A stretch of 54,441 nucleotides of DNA from Candidatus Omnitrophota bacterium (lineage in GTDB: Bacteria; Omnitrophota; Gorgyraeia; 1-14-0-20-64-10): positions 1 to 54,441 of the forward strand of contig JACQCH010000006.1 of the NCBI GenBank assembly GCA_016201735.1, given 5' to 3'. This document shows, piece by piece, positions 41,107 to 50,329 of this stretch. The notes under the pieces were generated by a model, which did no database searches, was not told the origin of the DNA, and was given only the letters and a program-made list of their open reading frames with translations. The first letter of the stretch is position 1; each line of letters starts with the position of its first letter. Made by a program: the position numbers and the translations under genes.

Positions 41107-41160
41107 CAGAACTTTTATTTGCTACCCAGAGAGGATTTGAAGGGAGCTTCTCGTCCCCAC
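41087..41160 (+). repeat. Rearranged partial copy of the tRNA-Leu 3' end
   Basis: Just downstream of the tRNA, AGAGGATTTGAA (41130-41141) is the exact reverse complement of the tRNA T-arm strand (41087-41098). TCTCGTCCCCAC (41149-41160) directly repeats the acceptor end (41096-41107). This may be a scar of integration or a processed trailer hairpin. Confidence 0.55.
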
Positions 41161-41172
41161 TTTCATCCTCGA

Positions 41173-41553
41173 TCACTTCCTCAGATGTTCCTCAATGACA
41201 GCGCACAGATCTTCCGGAGTGACCGGCTTGGCGACGCAGGGGTAACCGGCGATTCTTCCCTCCTTCTGCCTCGACTCATCCTTTGTCAGGATGGCGGTTA
41301 GAAAGAGGATCGGGACCGCCTTCATCGCTGCATCGGCCTTGATCTGCGCCGCGACGGAACCGCCGTCGATGTCCGGCATGATGACATCCATAAGGATCAG
41401 GTCCGGCTTGAACTCTTGGGCCGCCGCGAGCCCCTTTTTACCCTCATTCTCGGTTCTCACCTCGTAGAAGCCGGTCTTCTCAAGGTTGAGCCGAAGCAGG
41501 GTGGTAAAGCGGTGCTCGTCGTCAATCACCAAGATTCGTTTTTTGCTGTTCAT
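41173..41553 (-). CDS. Single-domain response regulator
   Basis: The 126-residue protein is a receiver domain only: acidic pocket ILVIDDE, phospho-acceptor Asp56 in LILMDVIMPD, switch Thr in FLTAILT, and conserved Lys in CVAKPV. With no output domain it would act by protein contact, as in a phosphorelay. I chose the ATG at 41553 because GAGGGG lies about 7 bases upstream; an ATG 5 codons earlier is also in frame. Its 5' end overlaps the 3' end of the histidine kinase gene, so the two are a coupled pair. Confidence 0.9.
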   Translation of the reverse strand: MNSKKRILVIDDEHRFTTLLRLNLEKTGFYEVRTENEGKKGLAAAQEFKPDLILMDVIMPDIDGGSVAAQIKADAAMKAVPILFLTAILTKDESRQKEGRIAGYPCVAKPVTPEDLCAVIEEHLRK

Positions 41554-43471
41554 GGCGCTGCCCCTCATCGGTTTTTAGAAATAAAGTTACCTTAACGCCT
41601 CCTCCTTCTCGATTCCGGATATCAATCATCCCCCCATGAAGTTGGATGATGTTCTTTGTGACCGAAAGCCCCAGGCCCGTTCCTTTTCCGGTCGGTTTGG
41701 TGGTGAAGAAGGGATCAAAGATTTTGGGAAGAATCTCCTGGGGGATTCCAACCCCCGTATCCTCAATCTCGACCGCCGCCGCCGATTCAGCCGTTTCCGG
41801 ACCGTTCTCCCGGCCAGTTCCTTTTATGCCGGAATTTTGTGCCAATTGCTTGACGGATGTCCGGAGGGTCAGAGTTCCTCCTCCGGGCATCGCTTGGATG
41901 GCGTTTACAAGAAGGTTCACAAAGACCTGCTCCATCTTATTCTTGTCCAGCGGAACGAGGGGGAGGTTGGGATCGAATTTCCTGACCAGGCGGATGTGAT
42001 GTTTATCCAGCTCGTGTTTGACCAACAGGAGCGCCTGCTCTATGACGGGGTGGAGTTCTCCCGGACGGATCTCCAGCTCCTTTAAGGCGGAGAAATCCAA
42101 CAATCCCCGGATGACGACGTCGGCCCTCCGGACGGCATCCTTGGCGTAGTTGATGGCGATGGGGATGTTGCCGTCCTCGCTGTTGGCGAGGGGTTTTGAC
42201 AGGTAGCTTAAGCCCTGAAGGATCACGGCCAGCGGGTTCTTGACCTCATGCGCCACTCCGGCCGCCAGTCGGCCCACCGATTCCATCTTCGCGGCTTGGA
42301 TCAGCTGGAGCTGGGTGGCTTTCAATTCCTCGAGCGATTTCTTGAGCTTCCCGTGAGCTTCCCTCAACTGGTTTTCCGCCTGCTTGCGCTCCGTGATGTC
42401 CCGCGCGATGCAGATGACCCCGACGGGCCGGCCGTTTCCATCACGAATGGCAGAGATAGAGACATCCAGGGCAATCTTGCTTTCTTCCGGGTTGGGATAG
42501 AGGGTTTCATAACCGTGGATGGTCCTGGTTCGCAGGAAACGTTCCAGCTGCTGGATGGGGAAGAAATCCTTGTTGATGCTCCAGATCGGATTCCCCACCA
42601 ATTCGGTCTCGGGCCGGCCGAACAGCCTGCAGGCGGCATGATTGGCCGTCCGGACAACCCCTTCCCGGTCCAGCACGAGGAGGGCATCGGACATCGTTCT
42701 CAAGATCTGGTCCGCCGCGAAGGCGGGAGTGATCTCCACCAGCTGATATTTCCAGATGGTGTGGGCCGCCATCCCGAGAAAGAGGAAGACCGGCAGGTAT
42801 CCGATCGGGTAGACCGAAATCCCGAAGGCGGGGAGATAATCCACGGATCCCAGGTACGCCATGGAAAAGGCGATGAACAGGGATTTGAACCGGCGCTTCC
42901 GCGTCTCGGTGGACGCCCGCCGATATTCCAATTGATAAAGGCGGAGGCAAAAGAGCATCAATCCGAAGAAGAAGAGGATGAAGGGAATGCTCAAGGGTCC
43001 GTAATGCGCGAAGTAACCCCAGGAGTACCGGTAAACTCCCGAGACGAACCCATCCGTCAGCAGCAGTCCCAGCAGGAACAGCCCTGAAATCAGGAGACTG
43101 AGCCAGGCCAGGGGTTGAAATCGGCGGTATCGATCGGTGACGGCCAGGGTGAAGAAGGCAACCGCGCTGGGGATCAGGACCACCGCCCCGTTTTCAATCT
43201 TGGCCCAGGCGGTGGCGAGGGTTTCGTTGTGAGCCGAATAGATTCCCACGTAGCCGAGCAGCCACGCGGCCCCTAGGGAGGTCATCAGGCAAAACATGAC
43301 GCTCACCAGGGAGAACCGTTCCCGTATGAGAACGGCGATCCCCAACCCTGCCGTCAAGACTCCCACCACCAGTGGAGCCAGAGCGTATAGGGTAAATGTA
43401 TAATTTGAAACCTGAAACAAGTTAGTTTCCATAGCTAATCTATAAGTATACCTGATTTTTAATTTGAGCAT
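41522..43471 (-). CDS. Membrane histidine kinase with PAS domain
   Basis: The 649-residue kinase has an N-terminal seven-helix membrane module (16L-type, residues about 25-245), a PAS domain with PAC segment (ILRTMSDALLVLDREG to ARDITERKQAE), the HisKA dimerisation helix with the phospho-accepting His in AAGVAHEVKNPLAVI, and a HATPase domain (NLLVNAIQAM, EDTGVGIP, FDPFFTTKPTGKGTGLGLS). It pairs with the overlapping response regulator. The start at 43471 has AAGGA very close; an internal ATG at 43432 is an alternative. It is divergent from the desulfurase-like gene; signal and targets are unknown. Confidence 0.9.
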   Translation of the reverse strand: MLKLKIRYTYRLAMETNLFQVSNYTFTLYALAPLVVGVLTAGLGIAVLIRERFSLVSVMFCLMTSLGAAWLLGYVGIYSAHNETLATAWAKIENGAVVLIPSAVAFFTLAVTDRYRRFQPLAWLSLLISGLFLLGLLLTDGFVSGVYRYSWGYFAHYGPLSIPFILFFFGLMLFCLRLYQLEYRRASTETRKRRFKSLFIAFSMAYLGSVDYLPAFGISVYPIGYLPVFLFLGMAAHTIWKYQLVEITPAFAADQILRTMSDALLVLDREGVVRTANHAACRLFGRPETELVGNPIWSINKDFFPIQQLERFLRTRTIHGYETLYPNPEESKIALDVSISAIRDGNGRPVGVICIARDITERKQAENQLREAHGKLKKSLEELKATQLQLIQAAKMESVGRLAAGVAHEVKNPLAVILQGLSYLSKPLANSEDGNIPIAINYAKDAVRRADVVIRGLLDFSALKELEIRPGELHPVIEQALLLVKHELDKHHIRLVRKFDPNLPLVPLDKNKMEQVFVNLLVNAIQAMPGGGTLTLRTSVKQLAQNSGIKGTGRENGPETAESAAAVEIEDTGVGIPQEILPKIFDPFFTTKPTGKGTGLGLSVTKNIIQLHGGMIDIRNREGGGVKVTLFLKTDEGQRHEQQKTNLGD

Positions 43472-43498
43472 TTTTCCTTACTACTCTGTCCGGCGGGG

Positions 43499-43527
43499 TT
43501 GACATCAAATTCCATGTTTTGTATGAT
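43499..43527 (+). promoter_or_regulatory. Strong sigma70-type promoter for the desulfurase-like gene
   Basis: TTGACA at 43499-43504 and TATGAT at 43522-43527 are separated by 17 bp. Transcription would start near 43534, about 6 bases before the ATG at 43540, implying an almost leaderless message. Confidence 0.65.
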
Positions 43528-43539
43528 GAAGGTTCCCCC

Positions 43540-44694
43540 ATGGAACGAATCTATCTGGATTATCAGAATCAAGCGGTGTCGGACAGCCAGGTGGTCTCGG
43601 CGGTCGAGGCGGCTTTGCGGCTTCCCGGCAACCCCTCCAGCCCTCATCGGGAGGGGAGGGGTTCCTCCCAGGCGGTCGAGAGGGCCCGGGCTTTGGTGGC
43701 GGGTTTGATTAACGCCTCGGCTCCCAAGGAGATCACCTTTACCTCTTCGGGGACCGAGGCGAACGGGTGGGCCTTGGGCGGCTTGACGAAAGCCCATGAG
43801 AGCAGGGGCAGGCGGATCCTCCTTTCCGCCGTCGAGCATTTGTCGGTTCTTCATCCGGCGAGGCGGCTCGAAAAGGAGGGCTGGCAGGTCACGGTTCTCC
43901 CGGTCGACCGGTGGGGCCGGGTTTCCCCTGACGCGGTGGAGGAGGCTTTAACTCCGGAGACGGTTCTGGTTTCGATCCAATGGGCCAATGGGGAGGTCGG
44001 CACGCTCCAGCCGATCGCCGAATGCGTCCGGCGCGTGAAGGGGCGAGGGATTTTGTTCCACTGCGACGCGGTGGCGGCGGTGGGCCAAGTTCCCATCGAT
44101 CTGGTCCAAGTTCCGGTGGACGCCCTGTCATTAGCGGCCAACACCTTCGGCGGTCCCGCCGGGATCGGGGCGTTATTCCTGCGCAAGGGGGTACGGATTC
44201 AGCCCCTGTTCGTCGGGGGAGCACAGGAGGAGGGCCGGCGGGCCGGGACGGAGAATCTGTTGGGGATCGTCGGGATGGGAAAGGCGGCGGAGCTTGCCAA
44301 GGCCCGTTTGCCCGAGAGCGAAAAACAGCTCGTTTCTTTGCGGGATCGGCTGATCCGTGGAATTATGGAGCGTCTGCCGCAGGCGGTTTTCAACGGGCAC
44401 CCGACCGAGCGGCTGCCCGGCCATGTCAGCGTGTCATTCCCGGGAGCGGACGCGGAGGCGTTGGTGCTGGCCCTGGATCTGAAGGGGGTGGCCGTCGGGA
44501 TCGGCTCGGCCTGCACGAGCCGGACGATGAAGGCCTCGCAGGTTTTGAAAGCGATGGGGATCGCCGACGAGCAGGCCTTAGGCACGATCACCTGCACGCT
44601 GGGACCTGAAACAACGGAGGAACAGATCGATCGGGTGCTGGAGATTCTGCCTCGAGTGATAACTTCCGGTCACCCTGAGCTTGTCGAAGGGTGA
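43540..44694 (+). CDS. Cysteine desulfurase-like protein lacking the PLP lysine
   Basis: The 384-residue protein aligns along its length with NifS/IscS class V enzymes: SSGTEANGWALGG, EH with H100, WANGEVGTLQPI, GGAQEEGRRAGTEN, and the sulfur-accepting loop SACTSRTM with C325. But the segment that should read SAHKxxGPKG is AANTFGGPAG (around 199-208): His and the Schiff-base Lys are replaced by N201 and T202. The N-terminal DNAAT-type motif is also altered (LDYQNQA). Ordinary desulfurase activity is therefore unlikely. Related lysine-less IscS proteins are known (Archaeoglobus fulgidus). Neighbours thiC and nadA need Fe-S clusters. The C-terminus (HPELVEG) and stop come from a repeat. Confidence 0.85.
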   Translation: MERIYLDYQNQAVSDSQVVSAVEAALRLPGNPSSPHREGRGSSQAVERARALVAGLINASAPKEITFTSSGTEANGWALGGLTKAHESRGRRILLSAVEHLSVLHPARRLEKEGWQVTVLPVDRWGRVSPDAVEEALTPETVLVSIQWANGEVGTLQPIAECVRRVKGRGILFHCDAVAAVGQVPIDLVQVPVDALSLAANTFGGPAGIGALFLRKGVRIQPLFVGGAQEEGRRAGTENLLGIVGMGKAAELAKARLPESEKQLVSLRDRLIRGIMERLPQAVFNGHPTERLPGHVSVSFPGADAEALVLALDLKGVAVGIGSACTSRTMKASQVLKAMGIADEQALGTITCTLGPETTEEQIDRVLEILPRVITSGHPELVEG

Positions 44695-44695
44695 C
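44669..44695. repeat. CTGAGC-TGTCGAAG palindrome, copy 5
   Basis: GTCACCCT and AGGGTGAC arms surround gagcttgtcga. The stop of the desulfurase-like gene (44692-44694) lies in the right arm. Confidence 0.85.
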
Positions 44696-44711
44696 GAATT
44701 GGAGACTAAGA

Positions 44712-46241
44712 ATGAAATTTGAAGTCGTTACGGGACCATTGACGGCGCGGAGGGAATCGATCCTCTTGGGAGTCACGGAGGGGAAGACCCTGCCTGCTTG
44801 GGCGGACGGCTGGGCGGCTCCTGTCAGGAAAGGGGTGGAGGGGCTTCTTAAATCGGGCCGGTTTCACGGAAAGCTCAACGAGACCTTCCTCCTGCCGGTC
44901 GATTCCCACTGGCCAGCGGGCCGTGGTGCGGCGTCCAATAGCCGCAGCCAGTGGATTATCCTCGTCGGAGCCGGAAAGAAAGAGGAGCTGACCCTCGACC
45001 GGGTCCGGCAGGCGGCGGCGACGGCCAGCCGCCGGGCTTTATCGGCCGGCATCGATGGTTTCGCCCGGGGGCTGGTTCAGGTTCCGGGAGCGAAACCGGA
45101 GGAGGTGGCCCAAGTCGTGACCGAGGGGACGATCCTGGGAACGTACCGGTACCTGGAGCTGAAAGAGGTTCCTCCGGAGGAGAGGCGGAGTTTGAAGACG
45201 GTGACCTTGGTGGTGAAAACGGCGCAGGAGGCGGCCGTCGCCAGGGCGGGGATCCGTCGGGGCCAGGCGATCGCCGAGGCGGTCTGCTGGGCCCGGGACA
45301 TGATCAACCGGCCCTCAAACCGGCTGACTCCGACGGCGATGGCGCAGGAAGCGAAAGCGGCGGCCAAGAAATTCCGGTTCCGTTGCCGGGTCCTCGGGCC
45401 CGACCAGATGCGCCGTCTGGGAATGAACGCGGTGTTGGCGGTCGCCCAGGGTTCCAAGGAACCGAGCCGGTTCATCATCTTGGAGTACCGGGGCGCCGGC
45501 ACCCGGCAGAAACGGCCGCTGGTTTGGCTGGGCAAGGGGATCACCTTTGATTCCGGCGGGATCTCGATCAAACCGGCGGACAAGATGGAGCAGATGAAGT
45601 ACGACATGTCCGGCGGGGCGGCGGTCCTGGGGGCGCTCCGGGCGATCGCGGCGTTGAAGCTGCCGGTCCACGTGGTGGGACTGGTGCCGGCCACCGAGAA
45701 CCTGCCCGGCGGGTCGGCCCAGAAACCGGGCGACGTGATCAGGGCCTTTGGCGGCCGGACGATCGAAGTGATCAACACCGACGCCGAGGGACGCCTGGTC
45801 CTGGCCGACGCGCTGGCCTACGCCCAGCGGTACAAGCCGGAAGGGATGGTGGATTTGGCCACCTTGACCGGTGCCTGCGTCGTGGCGCTCGGCCAGCATG
45901 CCATGGGGCTGATGGGCAACAATCCGAAGCTGATCGACGAGGTGAAGGCGGCGGCAACCCGGTCGCAGGAGCGGGCGTGGGAGCTGCCCCTTTGGCCGGA
46001 GTACGCGGAGTCGATCCGGTCCGACGTCGCCGACGTCAAGAACGTCGGAGATGGAAAGGCCGGCACGATCACCGCCGGCTATTTCCTGAAAGAGTTCGCG
46101 AAGGAGACTCCCTGGGTTCACCTGGACATCGCGGGGGTGGCCTGGTCCGACTCGGACCGGGGGTACCTGCGCAAGGGGGCGACGGGCGCGGGGGTGCGGC
46201 TATTAGTAGAGCTAGCCACTCATTGGAAAGGGGTCCGATGA
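44712..46241 (+). CDS. pepA: Leucyl aminopeptidase PepA (M17)
   Basis: This cytosolic dizinc aminopeptidase removes N-terminal residues from peptides. The 509-residue protein has a divergent N-terminal macro-like domain and a conserved M17 catalytic domain: [15 protein letters not shown] with metal and catalytic residues, [12 protein letters not shown], the signature [14 protein letters not shown], and the C-terminal [14 protein letters not shown] 44712 has GGAG 8 bases upstream and follows the repeat at the end of the previous gene. It overlaps folE by 4 bases. Confidence 0.94.
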   Translation: MKFEVVTGPLTARRESILLGVTEGKTLPAWADGWAAPVRKGVEGLLKSGRFHGKLNETFLLPVDSHWPAGRGAASNSRSQWIILVGAGKKEELTLDRVRQAAATASRRALSAGIDGFARGLVQVPGAKPEEVAQVVTEGTILGTYRYLELKEVPPEERRSLKTVTLVVKTAQEAAVARAGIRRGQAIAEAVCWARDMINRPSNRLTPTAMAQEAKAAAKKFRFRCRVLGPDQMRRLGMNAVLAVAQGSKEPSRFIILEYRGAGTRQKRPLVWLGKGITFDSGGISIKPADKMEQMKYDMSGGAAVLGALRAIAALKLPVHVVGLVPATENLPGGSAQKPGDVIRAFGGRTIEVINTDAEGRLVLADALAYAQRYKPEGMVDLATLTGACVVALGQHAMGLMGNNPKLIDEVKAAATRSQERAWELPLWPEYAESIRSDVADVKNVGDGKAGTITAGYFLKEFAKETPWVHLDIAGVAWSDSDRGYLRKGATGAGVRLLVELATHWKGVR

Positions 46242-46837
46242 AAATGGAGGAGGTGCTGGAGCAGAAGTCGAAGGCGGGAATCGCGGAGTTGGTCCGGGAG
46301 CTTTTAACGATTCTCGGAGAGGATCCGGACCGGGAAGGGCTGGCGAAAACGCCGGAGCGGGTGGAGCGGAGCCTGCGGTTCCTCACCCAGGGATACCAGG
46401 AAAACCCGGAGGCCCTGTTCCGGAACGCCCGGTTCGTCAGCGAGCGGTACGATGAGATGGTCCTGGTCAAGGACATCGATTATTTTTCGAATTGCGAGCA
46501 CCACCTGATTCCCTTTTTTGGCAAGTGTCATGTGGCCTACATTCCCGACGGGAAGATCGTGGGTTTGAGCAAGATCCCCCGCTTGGTGGAGATCTTCTCC
46601 CGGCGGCTCCAGGTGCAGGAGCGGCTGACCTGTCAGATCGCCGAGACCCTTCAGGAATATTTGAAGCCCAAAGGGGTGGCGGTGGTCATGGAGGCCCAGC
46701 ACCTGTGCACGATGATGCGTGGGGTTCAGAAGCAGAACACCAAGATGGTGACCAGCTCCATGCTGGGCACCTTCCGGTCGGATCCGAAAACCCGGATGGA
46801 ATTTTTATCGTTGATTCGCGAAGGGGGAAGCCGATGA
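46238..46837 (+). CDS. folE: GTP cyclohydrolase I FolE
   Basis: FolE converts GTP to dihydroneopterin triphosphate, the first step of folate and, in some bacteria, queuosine synthesis. The 199-residue length and motifs are typical: [14 protein letters not shown], the zinc site [12 protein letters not shown], the second zinc Cys in QHLCTMMRG, and [12 protein letters not shown] at the end. AAAGGGG precedes ATG 46238. Four-base ATGA overlaps join it to pepA upstream and thiC downstream. Confidence 0.96.
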   Translation: MKMEEVLEQKSKAGIAELVRELLTILGEDPDREGLAKTPERVERSLRFLTQGYQENPEALFRNARFVSERYDEMVLVKDIDYFSNCEHHLIPFFGKCHVAYIPDGKIVGLSKIPRLVEIFSRRLQVQERLTCQIAETLQEYLKPKGVAVVMEAQHLCTMMRGVQKQNTKMVTSSMLGTFRSDPKTRMEFLSLIREGGSR

Positions 46838-48141
46838 GCGAGAACGTGACCCAGATGCATTTTGCCAGGGAAGGGGTGATCACCCCTCAGATGCAGGCCG
46901 TCGCTCTAACCGAGCGGGTGGAGCCGGAGCTGATCCGGAAAGAGGTGGCCGTTGGAAGGATGATCATCCCGGCCAACATCAAGCATCCGGAGGTCAAGCC
47001 CACCGGGATCGGGTTGGCCGCGACCTGCAAGATCAACGCCAACATCGGCAACTCCGCCGTCACCTCGAACATTGACCAGGAACTGGAGAAGATCCGGATC
47101 TGCGTCAAGTACGGAGCCGACACGGCGATGGATCTGTCGACGGGCGGGGGCATCCGGGAGATCCGGGAGGCGATCCTTCGCGACAGCCCGCTTCCCATCG
47201 GGACGGTCCCGATCTATGAAGCGGTCCAGCGGGTCAAGAAGGTGGAAGACCTCTCGATCGGGCTTCTCTTGGAGGTGATCGAGGAGCAGGCGGCCCAGGG
47301 GGTCGATTACATGACGATCCACGCCGGGATCTTGAGGGAGTACCTGCCGCTGGTCCAGCACCGGGTGACCGGCATCGTCAGCCGGGGCGGTGCCCTGATG
47401 GCCCAGTGGATGGTGGCTCACAACAAGGAAAATCCCCTCACCACCGAATTCGACCGTCTCTGCGCCATCTTCAAGAAATATGATGTATCCTTTAGTTTGG
47501 GGGATAGTTTGAGGCCGGGGTGCCTGGCCGATGCTTCCGACGCGGCGCAGTTCGCAGAGCTTAAGACCCTCGGCGATCTGACCTTGAAGGCGTGGGAGCA
47601 GGACGTCCAGGTGATGATCGAGGGGCCGGGGCATGTCCCGATGGATCAGCTTGCGATGAACGTCCAGAAGCAGCAAGAGCTCTGCCACGGCGCTCCCTTC
47701 TACACCTTGGGGCCGCTCGTCACCGACGTCGCTCCGGGGTACGATCACATCACCTCGGCGATCGGCGCGGCGATCGTGGGCTGGCACGGGGCCAGTCTCC
47801 TCTGCTACGTGACCCCAAAGGAACATTTGGGGCTGCCCAATTCAGAGGACGTGCGCCAAGGGATCATCGCCTACAAGATCGCCGCTCACGCGGCGGACGT
47901 CGCCCGGCACCGGCCCGGCGCGCGGGAACGGGATGACGAACTTTCCCGGGCCCGGTTCAGCTTCGACTGGAACCGGCAGTTCGAGCTGAGCCTGGATCCG
48001 GACCGGGCCAGGGAGTACCATGACGAGACCCTGGCGCACGACGCGTACAAGTCGGCGGCCTTCTGCTCGATGTGCGGACCGAAATTCTGCTCGATGCACA
48101 TCTCGCAGTTGATTGCCGAGAAGGTGAAGATAGAGGTGTAG
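46834..48141 (+). CDS. thiC: Phosphomethylpyrimidine synthase ThiC
   Basis: ThiC is a radical SAM enzyme that rearranges AIR into HMP-P for thiamine. The 435-residue protein contains [49 protein letters not shown], and the C-terminal 4Fe-4S ligands in [11 protein letters not shown]. This is the shorter, N-terminally compact form. AAGGGGGAAG precedes ATG 46834. No TPP riboswitch is seen: the gene begins inside folE. thiS lies far away, at 12733. Confidence 0.96.
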   Translation: MSENVTQMHFAREGVITPQMQAVALTERVEPELIRKEVAVGRMIIPANIKHPEVKPTGIGLAATCKINANIGNSAVTSNIDQELEKIRICVKYGADTAMDLSTGGGIREIREAILRDSPLPIGTVPIYEAVQRVKKVEDLSIGLLLEVIEEQAAQGVDYMTIHAGILREYLPLVQHRVTGIVSRGGALMAQWMVAHNKENPLTTEFDRLCAIFKKYDVSFSLGDSLRPGCLADASDAAQFAELKTLGDLTLKAWEQDVQVMIEGPGHVPMDQLAMNVQKQQELCHGAPFYTLGPLVTDVAPGYDHITSAIGAAIVGWHGASLLCYVTPKEHLGLPNSEDVRQGIIAYKIAAHAADVARHRPGARERDDELSRARFSFDWNRQFELSLDPDRAREYHDETLAHDAYKSAAFCSMCGPKFCSMHISQLIAEKVKIEV

Positions 48142-48143
48142 TG

Positions 48144-49136
48144 ATGGAGATGACTCAACTCATTGCGCTGGTCAAGGAGCTGAAACAGGAGCGGCGGGTG
48201 ACGATCCTGGCCCACAACTACCAGGAAGGGCCGATCCAGGAGGTGGCCGATTTCGTCGGCGACTCGCTGAAGCTGGCCCAGTTCGCCGGGACGGTGGAGT
48301 CCCCGACGATCCTGTTCTGCGGGGTCCATTTCATGGCGGAGACGGCGGCGATGCTCTGCCCGAACAAGAAGGTGCTGGTGCCGGATCTGGCCGCCGGCTG
48401 TTCCCTGGCCGACATGGTGATCCCCCAGCAGGTGAGAGCCTGGAAGGAAAAGCATCCCGACGGCGCGGCGGTCTGCTACATTAACACCTCCGCGGCGGTC
48501 AAGGCGGAGTGCGATTACTGCTGCACCTCCTCCAACGGGGAGATCGTCATCGAGGCGATTCCCCCGGAGAAGGAGATCCTGTTCGTTCCGGACTATTATC
48601 TGGGGAGCTATTTGAAGCAGAAGACCGGCCGGGAGATCCAGCTGTGGAAAGGGTACTGTCCCGCTCACGCGGTGATCGATCCCGGTCAGATCGAGCACCT
48701 GAGGGAGGCCCATCCGGACGCGGAGTTTTTGATGCATCCGGAGTGCGGGTGCCTCACCAAGCAGATGGATCTGGCGGACCAGATCCTCTCGACCGACGGG
48801 ATGACCCAGTACGTGAAGCACTCCAGCTCGAAGAGCTTCATCATCGCGACGGAGAACGGGATCCTTTATCGGATGCGCAAGGAGAATCCGGACAAGGTGT
48901 TCATCCCGGCGAGCGAGCATGCCGGCTGCCACCACATGCAGCGGAACACCCTCGAGAAGGTGTACCGGTCCCTGGTGACCGGGGAATTCCAGGTGACGGT
49001 GGATCCGGCGGTCGCCGAGCGGGCCCTTGTTCCGATCCGGCGGATGATGGAAATTTCACGCCCTGCTCCCATCCAGCCGGTTCCCATCGAGGAGTGGGCG
49101 GATTGGGTGTTGGCCGCGGCGAATGATTTTCGATGA
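48144..49136 (+). CDS. nadA: Quinolinate synthase NadA
   Basis: NadA condenses iminoaspartate and dihydroxyacetone phosphate into quinolinate for NAD, using a 4Fe-4S cluster. The 330-residue protein has AHNYQEGPIQEVADFVGDS, the cluster cysteines in MLCPNKKVLVP, PECGC and AGCHHM, and YCPAHAVI. ATG 48144 follows the thiC stop by 2 bases; GTG 48141 is possible. nadB and nadC are absent here. A palindromic element begins 2 bases after its stop. Confidence 0.95.
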   Translation: MEMTQLIALVKELKQERRVTILAHNYQEGPIQEVADFVGDSLKLAQFAGTVESPTILFCGVHFMAETAAMLCPNKKVLVPDLAAGCSLADMVIPQQVRAWKEKHPDGAAVCYINTSAAVKAECDYCCTSSNGEIVIEAIPPEKEILFVPDYYLGSYLKQKTGREIQLWKGYCPAHAVIDPGQIEHLREAHPDAEFLMHPECGCLTKQMDLADQILSTDGMTQYVKHSSSKSFIIATENGILYRMRKENPDKVFIPASEHAGCHHMQRNTLEKVYRSLVTGEFQVTVDPAVAERALVPIRRMMEISRPAPIQPVPIEEWADWVLAAANDFR

Positions 49137-50317
49137 CTGTCATCTCGAGCCACGAAGTGGCGAGAGATCCCGCTTTTAAAGACGGGGTTTCTCGGCCTGA
49201 CGGCCTCGAAATGACTCCGCTGCGGCCGCAGGACCTGGACGCGCTGGACCGCCGGCTGCTGACCCTGGCGCAGAAGGAGATCCCGCTGGTCGAGCGGCCG
49301 TACAGGGCCTTCGGCGAATCGCTGGGAATCTCCTCCGAGGCGGAGACTCTAAGCCGGGTCGAGCGGCTGAAGAAAGGGCACATCCTCCGGCAGATCGGCG
49401 CGATCTTTGACACGAGGCGGTTGGGATACCAGAGTTCCTTAGTGGCGGTGCGGGTGCCGAAGGAGCGGCTGGACGCCGCGGCCGCGGTGGTGAACGAGCA
49501 TCCGGGGGTCAGCCACAATTACGGCCGCAACCACGCGTACAACCTTTGGTACACGATCGCTCTTCCGCCGGGTGTTTCGATGGAACGGACGATCCAGCGC
49601 CTCCATGAGCTTTGCGGCGGCCAGGTGACCCGGCCGATGCCGACCCTGCGGTTGTTCAAGATCGGCGTTCAGCTGGACGTCGCCGGGGATTCCAAGCTTT
49701 CCGACGAGACGGACGGGGCCGCGACTTGGGCGTGGAAAACGCCCCCGCTGGCGGCGGACTTAAACGAGCGGGACGTCCGGGCGATCCGGGCCCTGCAGGA
49801 GGATCTGCCCCTGGATCCGGCTCCTTTCGAGGGGCTGGGCCGGCAGGAGGGGCTGTCCGGCGAGGAGATCCTCCAGGGTGCCCATCGGTTCCTCCGGGAT
49901 GGAATCATGCGGCGCTACTCGGCGGTGCTCCATCACCGGGCGGCCGGGTTCGTGGTCAACGGGATGGCGGTCTGGAAGGTGCCGCCGGAGCGAATCGAGG
50001 AATTGGGTCCCCAGATGGGGGGGTTCCGGGGTGTGACCCATTGTTATCAGCGGCCGACGTACGAAGATTGGCCTTACACGGTTTTCACGATGATCCACGC
50101 GCGCACCGGCCCGGAATGCAAAGGGGTCGTCGACGCGATCACCGCGAAGACCGGATTGACGGAGGTTGAGATCCTGTATTCAACGAAGGAGTACAAGAAG
50201 GTGCGGGTCAAATACTTCACGACGGAATTGAAGAAGTGGGAGCAGAAGTATGGAATGACCGATCACCCTGAGCCTGTCGAAGGGTGTATCGGTCATGGTT
50301 CGACAGGCTCACCATGA
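49133..50317 (+). CDS. Fused siroheme decarboxylase AhbA-AhbB
   Basis: The 394-residue protein joins two Lrp/AsnC-like modules of the AhbA/AhbB (NirDLGH) family that decarboxylate sirohaem to didecarboxysirohaem, on the route to haem or haem d1. The first module has SHNYGRNHAYNLWYTIALP, the second HCYQRPTYEDWPYTVFTMIHA, the typical substrate-binding patterns. Two starts are possible: ATG 49133, overlapping the nadA stop as ATGA, which then translates a palindrome; or ATG 49211, inside that palindrome. Neither has a clear ribosome-binding site. The C-terminal tail (HPEPVEG to the stop) is repeat-derived. Other ahb genes are not in the window. Confidence 0.88.
   Translation: MTVISSHEVARDPAFKDGVSRPDGLEMTPLRPQDLDALDRRLLTLAQKEIPLVERPYRAFGESLGISSEAETLSRVERLKKGHILRQIGAIFDTRRLGYQSSLVAVRVPKERLDAAAAVVNEHPGVSHNYGRNHAYNLWYTIALPPGVSMERTIQRLHELCGGQVTRPMPTLRLFKIGVQLDVAGDSKLSDETDGAATWAWKTPPLAADLNERDVRAIRALQEDLPLDPAPFEGLGRQEGLSGEEILQGAHRFLRDGIMRRYSAVLHHRAAGFVVNGMAVWKVPPERIEELGPQMGGFRGVTHCYQRPTYEDWPYTVFTMIHARTGPECKGVVDAITAKTGLTEVEILYSTKEYKKVRVKYFTTELKKWEQKYGMTDHPEPVEGCIGHGSTGSP
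49139..49215. repeat. Two-lobed palindrome at the ahbAB start
   Basis: GTCATCTCGA at the left end is inverted (one mismatch) as TCGAAATGAC at the right end. Two inner hairpins, GCCAC-GAA-GTGGC and GGCC-TGAC-GGCC, sit between. The right arm contains the ATG at 49211, a possible start of the next gene. Confidence 0.7.
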
Positions 50318-50320
50318 CCG
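50257..50320. repeat. CTGAGC-TGTCGAAG palindrome, copy 6 (two units)
   Basis: Unit one, CACCCT...AGGGTG around gagcctgtcga, lies inside outer arms GACCGAT and TATCGGTC. Unit two has GGTCATGGT paired with ACCATGACC around tcgacaggctc. The ahbAB stop (50315-50317) is in unit two; the next ribosome-binding site begins right after. Confidence 0.85.
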
Positions 50321-50329
50321 GGGAGATAA

